A stretch of DNA of 64,000 bases, taken from contig JACKLI010000001.1 of NCBI GenBank assembly GCA_024235995.1, positions 3,472,001-3,536,000 of the forward strand, given 5' to 3'. A program made the position numbers and the translations under genes. The notes under the pieces were generated by a model, which worked only from the letters and a program-made list of their open reading frames with translations, made no database searches and was not told where the DNA came from. This document shows positions 55,335 through 63,585 of the stretch, one piece after another. Position 1 is the stretch's first letter, and each line of letters begins with the position of its first letter. The stretch is from Burkholderiaceae bacterium. GTDB taxonomy: Bacteria; Pseudomonadota; Gammaproteobacteria; Burkholderiales; Burkholderiaceae_C.

Positions 55335-56549
55335 ATGAGCGCCCACAAGTGGCAATTCGCTTCCCGTTTTCGCCGCCATGCCTTTGGCTGGCGGTCCGAC
55401 ACGCCGGTGCAGCGGATCAAGGAAGCCATCACGGAGATCAAGCAAGTCGCCCGCAAGGAGCCCGTGCTCGCGGCTGAGGGCGCCATTACCCTGCTGGAAA
55501 AGCTCTCCCCGGCGCTGGAACAGGTGGACAGTTCATCGGGCGCACTGGGTTCGGCCGTCAACAAGGCCATCGATACCCTGGTGCCCATCATCGTCAAGGC
55601 TGACGTTGAGCCGAAGCTGCGGCAACGCTGGCTCGAACGCTTGTGGCAAGCGCTGCAAGACGACGAGATGCCCTACATCGAACTGCTCGGCGATTATTGG
55701 GGCGAGTTGTGTGTGACACCGGAACTGGCGTCGCACTGGGCCGATGAGTTTTTGCCGGTCGTTGAGAGCGTGTGGAGCCCGAAGGCTTCCGGACATGGAT
55801 TCTTCAAAGGCACCAGCGCTTGCCTGGCATCGATGTACGCGGCGGGTCGCCACCAGGAGTTGCTGGCACTGCTCGACAAGGCGCCGTTCAAGTGGTGGCA
55901 CGATCGGCGCTGGGGTGTGAAAGCGTTGTCAGCGATGGGCAAGAAGGCGGAGGCGATCCGCTACGCCGAGGAGTCGCGCGGTCTCAATGATCCTGGCTGG
56001 CAGATTGCCCAAGCCTGCGAAGAGATCCTGTTGTCCTCCGGTTTGCTCGACGAAGCCTACCGCCGCTATGCCATCGAGGCAAATCAGGGCACGACGAATC
56101 TGGCGACGTTTCGCGCCATCGCCAAGAAGTATCCCCACAAGCAACCGGAAGAGATCCTGCGCGACCTGGTAGCCAGCGCGCCTGGCGCCGAGGGCAAGTG
56201 GTTCGCCGCCGCGAAGGATGCGGGCCTATTTGATGTGGCGATCGAACTGGTCACGCGCAGCCCGACCGATCCGCGCACGCTGACACGCGCTGCCCGTGAC
56301 TATGCCGAGAAGCAGCCAGCATTCGCGCTCGCAGCCGGCTTGGCCGCGTTGCGCTGGATCTCTCTTGGACACGGCTATGAGATCACCGGCACTGATGTGC
56401 TCGATGCTTATTCGGCAGTCACGCAGGCGGCGGTGAACGCTGTTGTGCCAACCCAGCAGGTCAATGAGCGGATCCGGGACATGATCGCCAGCACCCAGCC
56501 CGGCAATTCGTTGATGACGACCATCCTCGCCCGTCATCTGGCGAATTAA
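55335..56549 (+). CDS. Helical-repeat protein, unknown
   Basis: 404 aa from ATG 55335, 17 nt after the ImmA stop. All-helical, with TPR/HEAT-like pairs: LRQRWLERLWQALQDDEMPY, AAGRHQELLALLDKAPFKWW, KKAEAIRYAEESRGLNDPGW, LLDEAYRRYAIEANQGTTNL. No enzyme motif. Possibly a protein-interaction subunit or sensor of the XRE/ImmA module, being the third gene of the same transcript. Function not known. Confidence 0.72.
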   Translation: MSAHKWQFASRFRRHAFGWRSDTPVQRIKEAITEIKQVARKEPVLAAEGAITLLEKLSPALEQVDSSSGALGSAVNKAIDTLVPIIVKADVEPKLRQRWLERLWQALQDDEMPYIELLGDYWGELCVTPELASHWADEFLPVVESVWSPKASGHGFFKGTSACLASMYAAGRHQELLALLDKAPFKWWHDRRWGVKALSAMGKKAEAIRYAEESRGLNDPGWQIAQACEEILLSSGLLDEAYRRYAIEANQGTTNLATFRAIAKKYPHKQPEEILRDLVASAPGAEGKWFAAAKDAGLFDVAIELVTRSPTDPRTLTRAARDYAEKQPAFALAAGLAALRWISLGHGYEITGTDVLDAYSAVTQAAVNAVVPTQQVNERIRDMIASTQPGNSLMTTILARHLAN

Positions 56550-56674
56550 ACGGGACCTGCTTTTCGCAGCAACCCGCATCGGTTCGCACGACTCCGAAAC
56601 TCCCTCATGGTGTCGGCGGCAGTCCATCCGGACAATTTCACTGCATGTGAGTTTGACCGAGAGGACCGCCACCA

Positions 56675-56893
56675 ATGCATCAAATCAACCATCTACCACC
56701 GGAGCGGATGACCCCAGAACAGCGTCGCCACGAGATCGCGTCGTTGCTGGCTAACGGCCTGGCACGCATGCGGATCAGCGACGCGGAACAGTGCGCACAT
56801 AGCGCCGAAGCGAGCGAGTTTGAGCTTGGCTTCTCTGGCAACCAGCGCGTTCATACAGACCCCGTCAACAAGACAACTACGGAGTCGAAATGA
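56675..56893 (+). CDS. Small conserved ORF before the recombinase module
   Basis: 72 aa. HQINHLPPERMTPEQRRHEI, then ASLLANGLARMRISDAEQ. The pattern resembles short ORFs often seen ahead of DUF2924-recombinase genes. The C-terminal EFELGFSGNQRVHTDP is encoded by leader element copy D, so the element here is also coding. Overlaps the DUF2924 start by 4 nt. Confidence 0.6.
   Translation: MHQINHLPPERMTPEQRRHEIASLLANGLARMRISDAEQCAHSAEASEFELGFSGNQRVHTDPVNKTTTESK
56824..56851 (+). promoter_or_regulatory. 28-bp leader element, copy D (before DUF2924 gene)
   Basis: GCTTGGCTTC, TCTGGCAA, CCAGCGCGTT; ends 38 nt before ATG 56890. It differs from copies A-C at one core base. Located inside the 72-aa ORF. 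Confidence 0.75.
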
Positions 56894-57396
56894 GCACGCA
56901 AACACCATCATTTTCCACGCCGCCATCGGTGGCGGCGCAGATCGCCAGGCTGCCCGAGATGCCGATGGCAGAGATCCGGGCGCTTTGGCAGAAGCTGGTC
57001 GGTGGCGACACGCCCACCCACAACCGCCAGTTCCTCGAACGCCGGATTGCCTACCGGCTGCAGGAGCTGGAATTCCGCAAGGTCGACGCCAACCTGCTGG
57101 ATCGCAACCAGCGTCGCATCGAATCTCTGGTCGAAACCGGCAAGGTGAAAAAACGCGACCGCGATTACCGTCCGGCCGCAGGCACGGTACTGGTCCGCGA
57201 ATACAAAGGCGTGGAGTACCGCGTGATCGCCACCGCCGACGGCCAGTATGACTTCCAGGGACGCATGTACCCGAGCCTCTCGATGATCGCCCGCGAAATC
57301 ACCGGCATGCGCTGGTCGGGGCCACTGTTCTTTGGGCTCAAGCCGCCATCCAATGCCAAGACCAAGCCGTCCAACAAGAAGAGAGGTGGACGATGA
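56890..57396 (+). CDS. DUF2924 protein, recombinase partner
   Basis: 168 aa. AQIARLPEMPMAEIRALWQK, FLERRIAYRLQELEFRKVDA and the GTVLVREYKGVEYRVIATAD stretch, then SLSMIAREITGMRWSGPLFF, define DUF2924. DUF2924 genes are nearly always next to a large serine recombinase; the protein may act as a directionality or DNA-binding factor. Overlaps the recombinase start by 4 nt. Confidence 0.88.
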   Translation: MSTQTPSFSTPPSVAAQIARLPEMPMAEIRALWQKLVGGDTPTHNRQFLERRIAYRLQELEFRKVDANLLDRNQRRIESLVETGKVKKRDRDYRPAAGTVLVREYKGVEYRVIATADGQYDFQGRMYPSLSMIAREITGMRWSGPLFFGLKPPSNAKTKPSNKKRGGR

Positions 57397-58748
57397 GCGA
57401 AGTCTTGAAGCGCCGCATGCGCTGCGCGGTCTACACGCGCAAATCCACCGACGAAGGGCTGGACCAGGAATACAACTCCATCGATGCCCAGCGCGACGCC
57501 GGTCATGCCTACATCGCCAGCCAGCGCGCCGAGGGCTGGATTCCAGTAGCCGACGACTACGACGATCCCGCCTTCTCGGGCGGCAACATGGAACGTCCGG
57601 CGCTGCGCCGCATGATGGCGGACATCGAGGCCGGCAAGATCGACGTGGTCGTCATCTACAAGATCGATCGCCTTACGCGCAGCCTGGCGGACTTCTCCAA
57701 GATGGTCGAGGTGTTCGAGCGCTACGGCGTGTCGTTCGTGTCGGTCACCCAGCAGTTCAACACGACGACCTCGATGGGTCGGTTGATGCTGAACATCCTG
57801 CTGTCCTTCGCCCAGTTCGAGCGCGAGGTCACCGGCGAACGCATCCGCGACAAGATCGCAGCCAGTAAGCGCAAGGGCATGTGGATGGGCGGCGTGCCAC
57901 CGCTCGGCTACGACGTCGAGAACCGCCGACTGGTGCCCAACGAACGTGAGGCCAAACTGATCAGGCACATCTTTCAGCGTTTCGTCGAACTCGGCTCCAG
58001 TACTGCGCTGGTCAAGGAGCTGAAACTGGATGGCGTAACGTCGAAGGCGTGGACCACGCAAGACGGCAAGACGCGCGATGGTAGACCGATCGACAAGGGC
58101 CATATCTACAAGCTCCTCAGCAACCGAACCTACCTTGGTGAGTTGCGGCACAAGGATCAGTGGTACCAGGCCGAACATCCACCCATCATCAGCCGCGAAC
58201 TGTGGGACAGCGTCCACGCGATCTTGGCCACCAATGGCCGGGTGCGCGGCAACGCAACGCGGGCAACCGTGGCGTATCTGCTCAAGGGCATCGTATTCGG
58301 CAACGATGGTCGAGCACTGTCGCCGTGGCACACGACCAAGAAGAATGGCCGTCGGTACCGGTACTACGTGCCTCAGCGTGACGCCAAGGAGCACGCGGGC
58401 GCCTCAGGCCTGCCGCGCTTGCCGGCCGCCGAACTCGAGTCGGCGGTACTCGACCAACTGCGCGCGATCCTGCGTGCCCCGAATCTACTCGGCGACATGC
58501 TGCCGCAGGCGATCAAGCTCGATCCAACCTTGGACGAGGCGAAGATCACCGTGGCCATGACCCGGCTCGACGCGATTTGGGATCAACTTTTCCCGGCCGA
58601 GCAGACCCGGATCGTGAAACTGCTGGTCGAGAAAGTCATCGTGTCACCTAACGACCTCGAAGTGCGGCTGCGCGCCAACGGCATCGAACGCCTGGTGCTG
58701 GAGCTGCGCCCCGAGCCGGTCGAGCAACAAGAGGAAGCACTGGCATGA
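57393..58748 (+). CDS. Large serine recombinase (integrase)
   Basis: 451 aa. The resolvase domain spans 8-160: RCAVYTRKSTDEG with catalytic Ser18, VVIYKIDRLTRSLADF, and LNILLSFAQFEREVTGERIR. The recombinase domain is around 170-330 (PPLGYDVENRRLV, RTYLGELRHKDQWYQAEHPP), and a C-terminal tail LVLELRPEPVEQQEE ends it. Short for the family, and the zinc-ribbon segment is not obvious. It would integrate or excise the element by serine chemistry. Overlaps the HTH gene by 4 nt. Confidence 0.92.
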   Translation: MSEVLKRRMRCAVYTRKSTDEGLDQEYNSIDAQRDAGHAYIASQRAEGWIPVADDYDDPAFSGGNMERPALRRMMADIEAGKIDVVVIYKIDRLTRSLADFSKMVEVFERYGVSFVSVTQQFNTTTSMGRLMLNILLSFAQFEREVTGERIRDKIAASKRKGMWMGGVPPLGYDVENRRLVPNEREAKLIRHIFQRFVELGSSTALVKELKLDGVTSKAWTTQDGKTRDGRPIDKGHIYKLLSNRTYLGELRHKDQWYQAEHPPIISRELWDSVHAILATNGRVRGNATRATVAYLLKGIVFGNDGRALSPWHTTKKNGRRYRYYVPQRDAKEHAGASGLPRLPAAELESAVLDQLRAILRAPNLLGDMLPQAIKLDPTLDEAKITVAMTRLDAIWDQLFPAEQTRIVKLLVEKVIVSPNDLEVRLRANGIERLVLELRPEPVEQQEEALA

Positions 58749-59173
58749 GCGACATCCGCATCCAGAAGGCCGGCGAGCCCGACATCCTGCAGACCAGCGA
58801 CGGCAGGCTGACCTTGTCCGTGCCGATCCAGATCAAACGCCGCAGCGGCCGCAAGCTGGTCACCTTGCCAAACGGCGAAACCGCGCCGGTTAGACCGTGG
58901 GACGTAGCACCGACCTCCATCCAACTGGCGCTGGCCAGGGGCCACCGCTGGCTGGCGATGCTGGAGTCAGGAGAGGCGAAGTCCTTGAAGGAGATCGCCA
59001 CGAGGGAAGGAATCGACAACAGCTACGTCAGCCGGATGGTCAACCTGACCACGCTGGCACCTGACATCGTGGCGGCCATCCTGGACGACGTATTGCCGAA
59101 CCACGTCACGCTGTTTGATCTGGCGGTTGATCCGCCAGCGCTGTGGGATGAGCAGCGGGCCAGGCTCATGTAG
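58745..59173 (+). CDS. HTH protein of recombinase operon
   Basis: 142 aa. RLTLSVPIQIKRRSGRKLVT, TSIQLALARGHRWLAMLESG, then the helix-turn-helix SLKEIATREGIDNSYVSRMV and LAPDIVAAILDDVLP. The ParB-like HTH fits an accessory or regulatory protein of DUF2924-recombinase modules. Last gene of the operon; 172 bp without a gene follow. Confidence 0.75.
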   Translation: MSDIRIQKAGEPDILQTSDGRLTLSVPIQIKRRSGRKLVTLPNGETAPVRPWDVAPTSIQLALARGHRWLAMLESGEAKSLKEIATREGIDNSYVSRMVNLTTLAPDIVAAILDDVLPNHVTLFDLAVDPPALWDEQRARLM

Positions 59174-59345
59174 ACCGAGCGGGGGCACAGGGGTAAAATT
59201 GCTTCAGGTGCCCACCTTACTTGCACACGAGTAAAAAAAGGCGTTGCCTCACTGTCACTAAAAACCTCTCTTTGAGCCTCGTCGTCGGGGACTTAAACGT
59301 GTGCGCCTGACCCGAAATCGGCGTGGCATTGAGGAAAGGTTTGTC

Positions 59346-60440
59346 ATGACAATCAAAGAACTCGCGTATTCCGCGCAGCAGCACCTTCAGGCCAGCACTG
59401 GTGGCTCATTCAAGCGAGCCCACGTCTACGAGCTGTTGGCAGCTTCCTTCGGCTTCAACTCTCACGCCGCGTTTGGCGTTGACACCGTGCTCACGGAACT
59501 TCGCCAGAACGACCGGCGGGTGGTCCCGCAAAGTGCGCTCATCAAGCGGCGTTGCATCGAGCTTGGGTATCAACCTGACACCGTGATTCTGGCGTCGTCG
59601 GCGTTGGAATCTTTCCTGGCAGAGCGCCAGATCGGTGTCGCCAGCATCTCGTCATTGGTCAGTCGCCTGAGAGGGGAGTCGTCCAGCCAAGACGAAGAGC
59701 TCGAATACGACGAGGATGAGCTATTCGACCCTACCGACGAGGCGTTCGGACCGATCCTTCTAGATGGATTGGCTGCGGCGGCTAGTAAGGGCAATGCCCT
59801 GGCTCACTACGCGCTGGCGCTGATACACGCCCCTGACGATGAAGACGACCCGGACGCTGGAAGTTCCTATTGGTACTCCCAGGGGCAGCAGGGCCGTGTC
59901 CTGACGGGGGTGGAAAAGGAGTGGGCCGAAGCCCACGAGGCTCGTCTCGCTCAAGCCGAGAAGTACTCGCGGCACCTGAGGGAGGCCAGTCGACTGGGGA
60001 ATCAGGATGCACTTCTCGACTTGGCGGATCGATTTGACGATCCGTCCTTCTTCGAGCAGCCGCGCCACGGCGTCGATGCTGACCCAGCAGCGATTGCGGC
60101 GATCGCAGAACGCATGGGCCGCACTTCAGACGCCAAGCATTGGCTGACGCTGGCTGCCGAGAGGGGAGATACGGACGCCATGCTCCAGCTCATTGAGGAA
60201 CACGATCAAGGTGACCTACAGCGATGCTGGACGTGGGTGTATCTCTCGCAGTTGGTCGGAACGGATCTGGCTCGGGACGCGCACTACGCCATCAACGAGG
60301 ACGGTTCGGACTACGACGATGACGTCGGCGGTCCAGTCTACGTCGCAGGTCGTGACGGGGTAGATCTTGAACCGCTTGCTCCGGCGCAAGACGCTGCTGC
60401 CAGGCTCGCTGCGCAGAAACTGTTTGACCAGATCGAATAG
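59346..60440 (+). CDS. Sel1/TPR-like repeat protein with mobile N-terminal domain
   Basis: 364 aa from ATG 59346 (GAGGAAAGG 8 nt upstream). The N-terminal IKELAYSAQQHLQASTGGSF and LAASFGFNSHAAFGVDTVLT form a compact domain seen on varied proteins of mobile islands. An acidic linker (SSQDEELEYDEDELFDP) follows, then Sel1-like repeats (LDGLAAAASKGNALAHYALA, REASRLGNQDALLDLADRFD, HWLTLAAERGDTDAMLQLIE). Sel1 repeats mediate protein contacts. It lies between the recombinase operon and the tmRNA gene, near the likely island border. Unknown function. Confidence 0.72.
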   Translation: MTIKELAYSAQQHLQASTGGSFKRAHVYELLAASFGFNSHAAFGVDTVLTELRQNDRRVVPQSALIKRRCIELGYQPDTVILASSALESFLAERQIGVASISSLVSRLRGESSSQDEELEYDEDELFDPTDEAFGPILLDGLAAAASKGNALAHYALALIHAPDDEDDPDAGSSYWYSQGQQGRVLTGVEKEWAEAHEARLAQAEKYSRHLREASRLGNQDALLDLADRFDDPSFFEQPRHGVDADPAAIAAIAERMGRTSDAKHWLTLAAERGDTDAMLQLIEEHDQGDLQRCWTWVYLSQLVGTDLARDAHYAINEDGSDYDDDVGGPVYVAGRDGVDLEPLAPAQDAAARLAAQKLFDQIE

Positions 60441-60726
60441 AGCGCACGGTAAGACTGCTGGCTTTGCGCCAGGGACGTTTGCCCACTCCGGTAGCCAATG
60501 CTGCAATCCAACCGCTTGATTCGTCCGCGCGTAACCCTTTGATCAGTATGGGCCTGCGTTGCGACCTTTGCGGACTTCGGGCCAGTTCCAGGGAGCGAGG
60601 TCGGAGCGAGGAATGGCCGGGAGAGAGTGGAATGTGGCCCGGAACGGCCAATTCGGGCGGCAGGCGCAGTCCGCAGGCTTCCGCAGGAACCCCCAGCAAC
60701 ACGCGGGAACCGGCGCGATCAGGCAA
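60441..60726. other. Gene-free stretch between accessory island and ssrA
   Basis: About 290 bp with no supported gene on either strand; short open frames lack ribosome sites and family-like sequence. Several G/A-rich near-repeats (GGAGCGAGGTCGGAGCGAGGA) are the only texture. The island's right junction may lie here or in the tmRNA 3' end. Confidence 0.5.
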
Positions 60727-60760
60727 GAAAAAACCCCAACCGAGAACGGTTGGGGTTTTG
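60727..60760 (-). terminator. ssrA terminator
   Basis: 11-bp stem AACCCCAACCG / CGGTTGGGGTT with a 4-nt loop, then TTTTTTC on the minus strand. It starts 5 nt after the CCA end of the tmRNA. Confidence 0.92.
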
Positions 60761-60764
60761 TTAT

Positions 60765-61140
60765 TGGTGGAGCTGGGGGGACTTGAACCCCCGTCCGCAA
60801 ATCTTCCACGCCCAGTTCTACATGCTTAGCGGTCTGATTTGAATCTCGCCACCCGCATCGCGCAGTCGCACGCTATGCGGGCAGCCAGTGCCCTTGAGTC
60901 TCGCCTGCGTCCAAGGCACCCGGACGCAGGCCAGCCGATGTGGATTCCCTCGCAGCCGGGACGGCTTGCGCCGCCCTTGCCCAGCCCATCGGCCTGCTGT
61001 TGCGAGGCTCACCGGTGTTTAGGCGGCGAGTGCGAAACGTTCGTCGTTTGCAGTTGGTTTGTTTCAGCGGTTTTACGAGGTGACTGAACCTCGGCATGCC
61101 CTGAGGCGATTCCAACCCACGTCGAAACCAATACAGCCCC
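60765..61140 (-). ncRNA. ssrA: tmRNA (transfer-messenger RNA)
   Basis: 376 nt. The 5' end is GGGGCUGUAUUGGUUUCGAC and the 3' end GGUUCAAGUCCCCCCAGCUC then CACCA, the standard tRNA-Ala-like halves. The tag frame GCAAACGACGAACGTTTCGC continues to GCCGCC-TAA, reading ANDERFALAA. It rescues stalled ribosomes together with SmpB. It begins only 14 nt after the gph stop. The 3' end of ssrA is a well-known integration target for mobile elements, and the island lies on that side. Confidence 0.97.
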
Positions 61141-61154
61141 TGGAGCCTGACATT

Positions 61155-61823
61155 TTAGGTCAATTCGAGCCAATTCAAGAGCTGGAGCGGCTGGTCGATC
61201 ACCGCATCGGCCGGCCAGGCGTCGACCCGGGCCTGCGCGCCCAGGTAGCCATAACGGGCCGCGACGGTGCGCAGGCCCGCCGCCCTGCCGGCCTGCATGT
61301 CGCGCTCGTCGTCGCCCACGTAGATGCAGTGCGCGGGCGCGGTGCCAGCCTGGCGCATGGCCTCGATCAGGGAGGCGGGGTGCGGCTTGAGATGGGGCGT
61401 GGTGTCGCCGCAGACGACGACGCGGGCGCTGGCAAAAAGCGGCAGGCTGGCCGTCAGCGGCAGGGTGAAGCGCGCGGCCTTGTTGGTCACGACCCCCCAG
61501 TCGAGGCCGCGCTCGCGCAGCGCCGCCAGCAGCGGCTCGACCCCCTGGAAGGGGCGGGTGGTCTGCATCATGACCTGCTCGTAGCGCAGCAGGAATTCGT
61601 CGCGCAGGCCGTCGTAGCCGGCATCGCCTGGCGCCAGGCCGAACGCCACCTTCAGCATGCCCCGGGCGCCCGAGCCGGCGCTGCTTCGGTACAGGTCCCC
61701 CGCCAACGAAGGCAGACCGCGGGCGCGCCGCATGTCGTCGGCGGCCTGGCCCAGGTCGGTGGCGCTGTCGAGCAGGGTGCCGTCGAGGTCGAACAGCACG
61801 CAGCGCACGCCCCGCAAGCGCAT
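61155..61823 (-). CDS. gph: Phosphoglycolate phosphatase (HAD family)
   Basis: 222 aa from ATG 61823, sharing one base with the ubiG stop (TGATG). HAD motifs: VLFDLDGTLLDS (residues 9-20, nucleophile D11 and D13), WGVVTNKAARF (motif II, T112), HLKPHPASL (motif III Lys) and YVGDDERDMQAGRAAG (motif IV). It removes 2-phosphoglycolate from DNA repair or oxygenation. ubiG-gph is a conserved pair in Burkholderiales. Confidence 0.93.
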   Translation of the reverse strand: MRLRGVRCVLFDLDGTLLDSATDLGQAADDMRRARGLPSLAGDLYRSSAGSGARGMLKVAFGLAPGDAGYDGLRDEFLLRYEQVMMQTTRPFQGVEPLLAALRERGLDWGVVTNKAARFTLPLTASLPLFASARVVVCGDTTPHLKPHPASLIEAMRQAGTAPAHCIYVGDDERDMQAGRAAGLRTVAARYGYLGAQARVDAWPADAVIDQPLQLLNWLELT

Positions 61824-62542
61824 CACGGCGCGGCCGGCACCGGCTTGCGGACGGCGACCATGTAATTGACCGCGCAATCGTCCGTCAGGCGATAGCGGCG
61901 CGACACGGGGTTGTAGGCCAGGCCGCTGCTGCACTGCAGCTCCAGCCCCGCCTCGCGGCAGAACCGCGCCAGTTCGCTGGGCCGAATGAAGCGCGCGTAC
62001 TCGTGCGTGCCGCGGGGCACCAGGCCCAGCACGTATTCCGCACCCACGATGGCCAGCGCAAACGAGCGCGGATTGCGGTTGATGGTCGAGAAAAACACCG
62101 TTCCGCCCGGCTTGGCCAGCGCCGCGCAGGCCCGGACCACCGAGGCGGGATCGGGCACGTGCTCCAGCATTTCCATGCAGGTGACGACGTCGAACGTGCC
62201 CGGCTCCTGGGTCGCCAGGTCTTCGGCCGCGACGGTGCGGTAGGCCACGCGCGGCGTTTGCGCCTCCAGGGCATGCAGCTGGGCCACCTTGAGGGATTTT
62301 TCCGCCAGGTCGATGCCCAGCACGTCGGCGCCGCGGCGGGCCATGGCATCGGCCAGGATGCCGCCGCCGCAACCCACGTCGACGACGCGCGTGCCGCTCA
62401 GGGGATGAATCCGGTCGATCCAGTCCAGGCGCAGGGGGTTGATCTGGTGCAGGGGGGCAAATTCGCCCTCCAGGTCCCACCAGCGGTGGGCCAGCGCGGA
62501 AAACTTGGCCAGTTCGGCCTGATCGACATTGCTTGCGGACAT
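61823..62542 (-). CDS. ubiG: Ubiquinone biosynthesis O-methyltransferase UbiG
   Basis: 239 aa from ATG 62542 (MSASNVDQAELAKFSALAHR). RWWDLEGEFAPLHQINPLRL is the UbiG signature. SAM-binding: VVDVGCGGGILADAMARRGA near 65 and FDVVTCMEMLEHVPDP near 125. It carries out both O-methylation steps of ubiquinone synthesis at the inner membrane. An upstream in-frame ATG exists at 62605 but lies in leader sequence. Confidence 0.95.
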   Translation of the reverse strand: MSASNVDQAELAKFSALAHRWWDLEGEFAPLHQINPLRLDWIDRIHPLSGTRVVDVGCGGGILADAMARRGADVLGIDLAEKSLKVAQLHALEAQTPRVAYRTVAAEDLATQEPGTFDVVTCMEMLEHVPDPASVVRACAALAKPGGTVFFSTINRNPRSFALAIVGAEYVLGLVPRGTHEYARFIRPSELARFCREAGLELQCSSGLAYNPVSRRYRLTDDCAVNYMVAVRKPVPAAP

Positions 62543-62615
62543 GGCGCGATTGTCCCACGCCACCGACCGGGCCTCGCCTGGCCCGGCGCAAAGACACCGC
62601 GCCATTCAGCCAAAC

Positions 62616-62650
62616 AAAAAGCCTTGGAGGCTTGCACCCCCAAGGCTTTT
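62616..62650 (-). terminator. ompA terminator
   Basis: Minus-strand stem AAAAGCCTTGG / CCAAGGCTTTT with a short loop, followed by TGTTTGG; about 40 nt after the ompA stop. Confidence 0.9.
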
Positions 62651-62691
62651 GCGGATGATTCCGGAACAAACCGGAATCAGCGACCCAACGA

Positions 62692-63354
62692 TCAGTTGGC
62701 GCGGGTGCCAACCACCTCGATCTCGACGCGGCGGTTCTTGGCGCGGCCTTCGGCCGTCTTGTTGCTGGCGATCGGCTGGGACTTGCCCTTGCCTTCGGTG
62801 TACACGCGGTTGCGCTCGATGCCCTTGGACACCAGGTAAGCCTTCACGGCTTCGGCGCGGCGCACCGACAGCTTCTGGTTGTAGGCCACCGAACCGATGG
62901 AGTCGGTGTGACCCACGGCGATGATCACTTCCAGGTTGATGCCCTTGATCTTGCTGACCAGGTCATCCAGCTTGGCGCGGCCTTCGGGCTTGAGCACGGC
63001 CTTGTCGAAATCGAAGAACGCATCCGCGGCGAAAGTGACCTTCTGGGCGGCGACAGGAGCCGGGGCAGCAGCCGGGGCCGGGGCAGCGGCCGGGGCGGGA
63101 GCAGCAGCCGGGGCAGCAGGCGCGGCCTTGGGCGCGGCCTGGGCGCCGTCGCAGCCGACGGCCGCCGTGGCGGGCGTCCAGCTGGAATCACGCCAGCACA
63201 GTTCGTTGGTGCCGTTCTTCCAGACCAGCTCGCCGGTGCCGTTTTGCCAGTTGTCGACGACGTTGCCGCCATTGGCAGCCTTCACTTGCGCGACAGCGGC
63301 CGTAGCGATGGCAGCAGAGGCAAACAAGACCGCGATTTTGTTCAGTTTGTTCAT
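62692..63354 (-). CDS. ompA: OmpA-family outer-membrane porin/peptidoglycan anchor
   Basis: 220 aa from ATG 63354 (GAGGAG 6 nt upstream). Signal peptide LNKIAVLFASAAIATAAVAQ cleaves after AVA. The mature part has only about 70 residues, with VDNWQNGTGELVWKNGTNEL and ELCWRDSSWTPATAA, not an eight-strand barrel. An Ala/Pro hinge (AAPAAAPAPAAAPAPAAAP) leads to an OmpA-C domain (FFDFDKAVLKPEGRAKLDDL, VGHTDSIGSVAYNQKLSVRR) that binds peptidoglycan. This short form is typical of Comamonadaceae. Confidence 0.92.
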   Translation of the reverse strand: MNKLNKIAVLFASAAIATAAVAQVKAANGGNVVDNWQNGTGELVWKNGTNELCWRDSSWTPATAAVGCDGAQAAPKAAPAAPAAAPAPAAAPAPAAAPAPVAAQKVTFAADAFFDFDKAVLKPEGRAKLDDLVSKIKGINLEVIIAVGHTDSIGSVAYNQKLSVRRAEAVKAYLVSKGIERNRVYTEGKGKSQPIASNKTAEGRAKNRRVEIEVVGTRAN

Positions 63355-63585
63355 GATTCTCCTCATGGGAAAAAGCCGCAGCCGGGCTGCGAAAAACGGA
63401 CGCTTCAAGTGACCACCACCGAAAACGCTGAAATTGATTGTGCCACACGTCCCCGCGCAAACCGAAGCAAACAAGGCCCGCAAGCCTGCGGCCGGGCCGG
63501 AAATCCGCTGTTCCGTTGCCTTCAAGCAACAACTCAAAGCCCCTAAAATCATTGATTTTCGCCCGCACGGCCCGCCTGCATATAT
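63355..63585. other. Divergent intergenic region ompA/gyrA
   Basis: 231 bp holding the promoters of both genes; an AT-rich patch (CTAAAATCATTGATTTTCG) at about 63543-63561 is the best promoter-like stretch on the gyrA side. No gene is seen. Confidence 0.5.

Noticed and set aside
60464..60842. Overlapping short ORFs before ssrA
   Set aside because: Several frames are open at once, none has a ribosome site, and one runs into the tmRNA itself.
61827..62711. 518-codon frame extending gph upstream through ubiG
   Set aside because: The HAD domain starts at ATG 61823; the upstream part is an antiframe of ubiG with Arg/Gly-rich shadow sequence.
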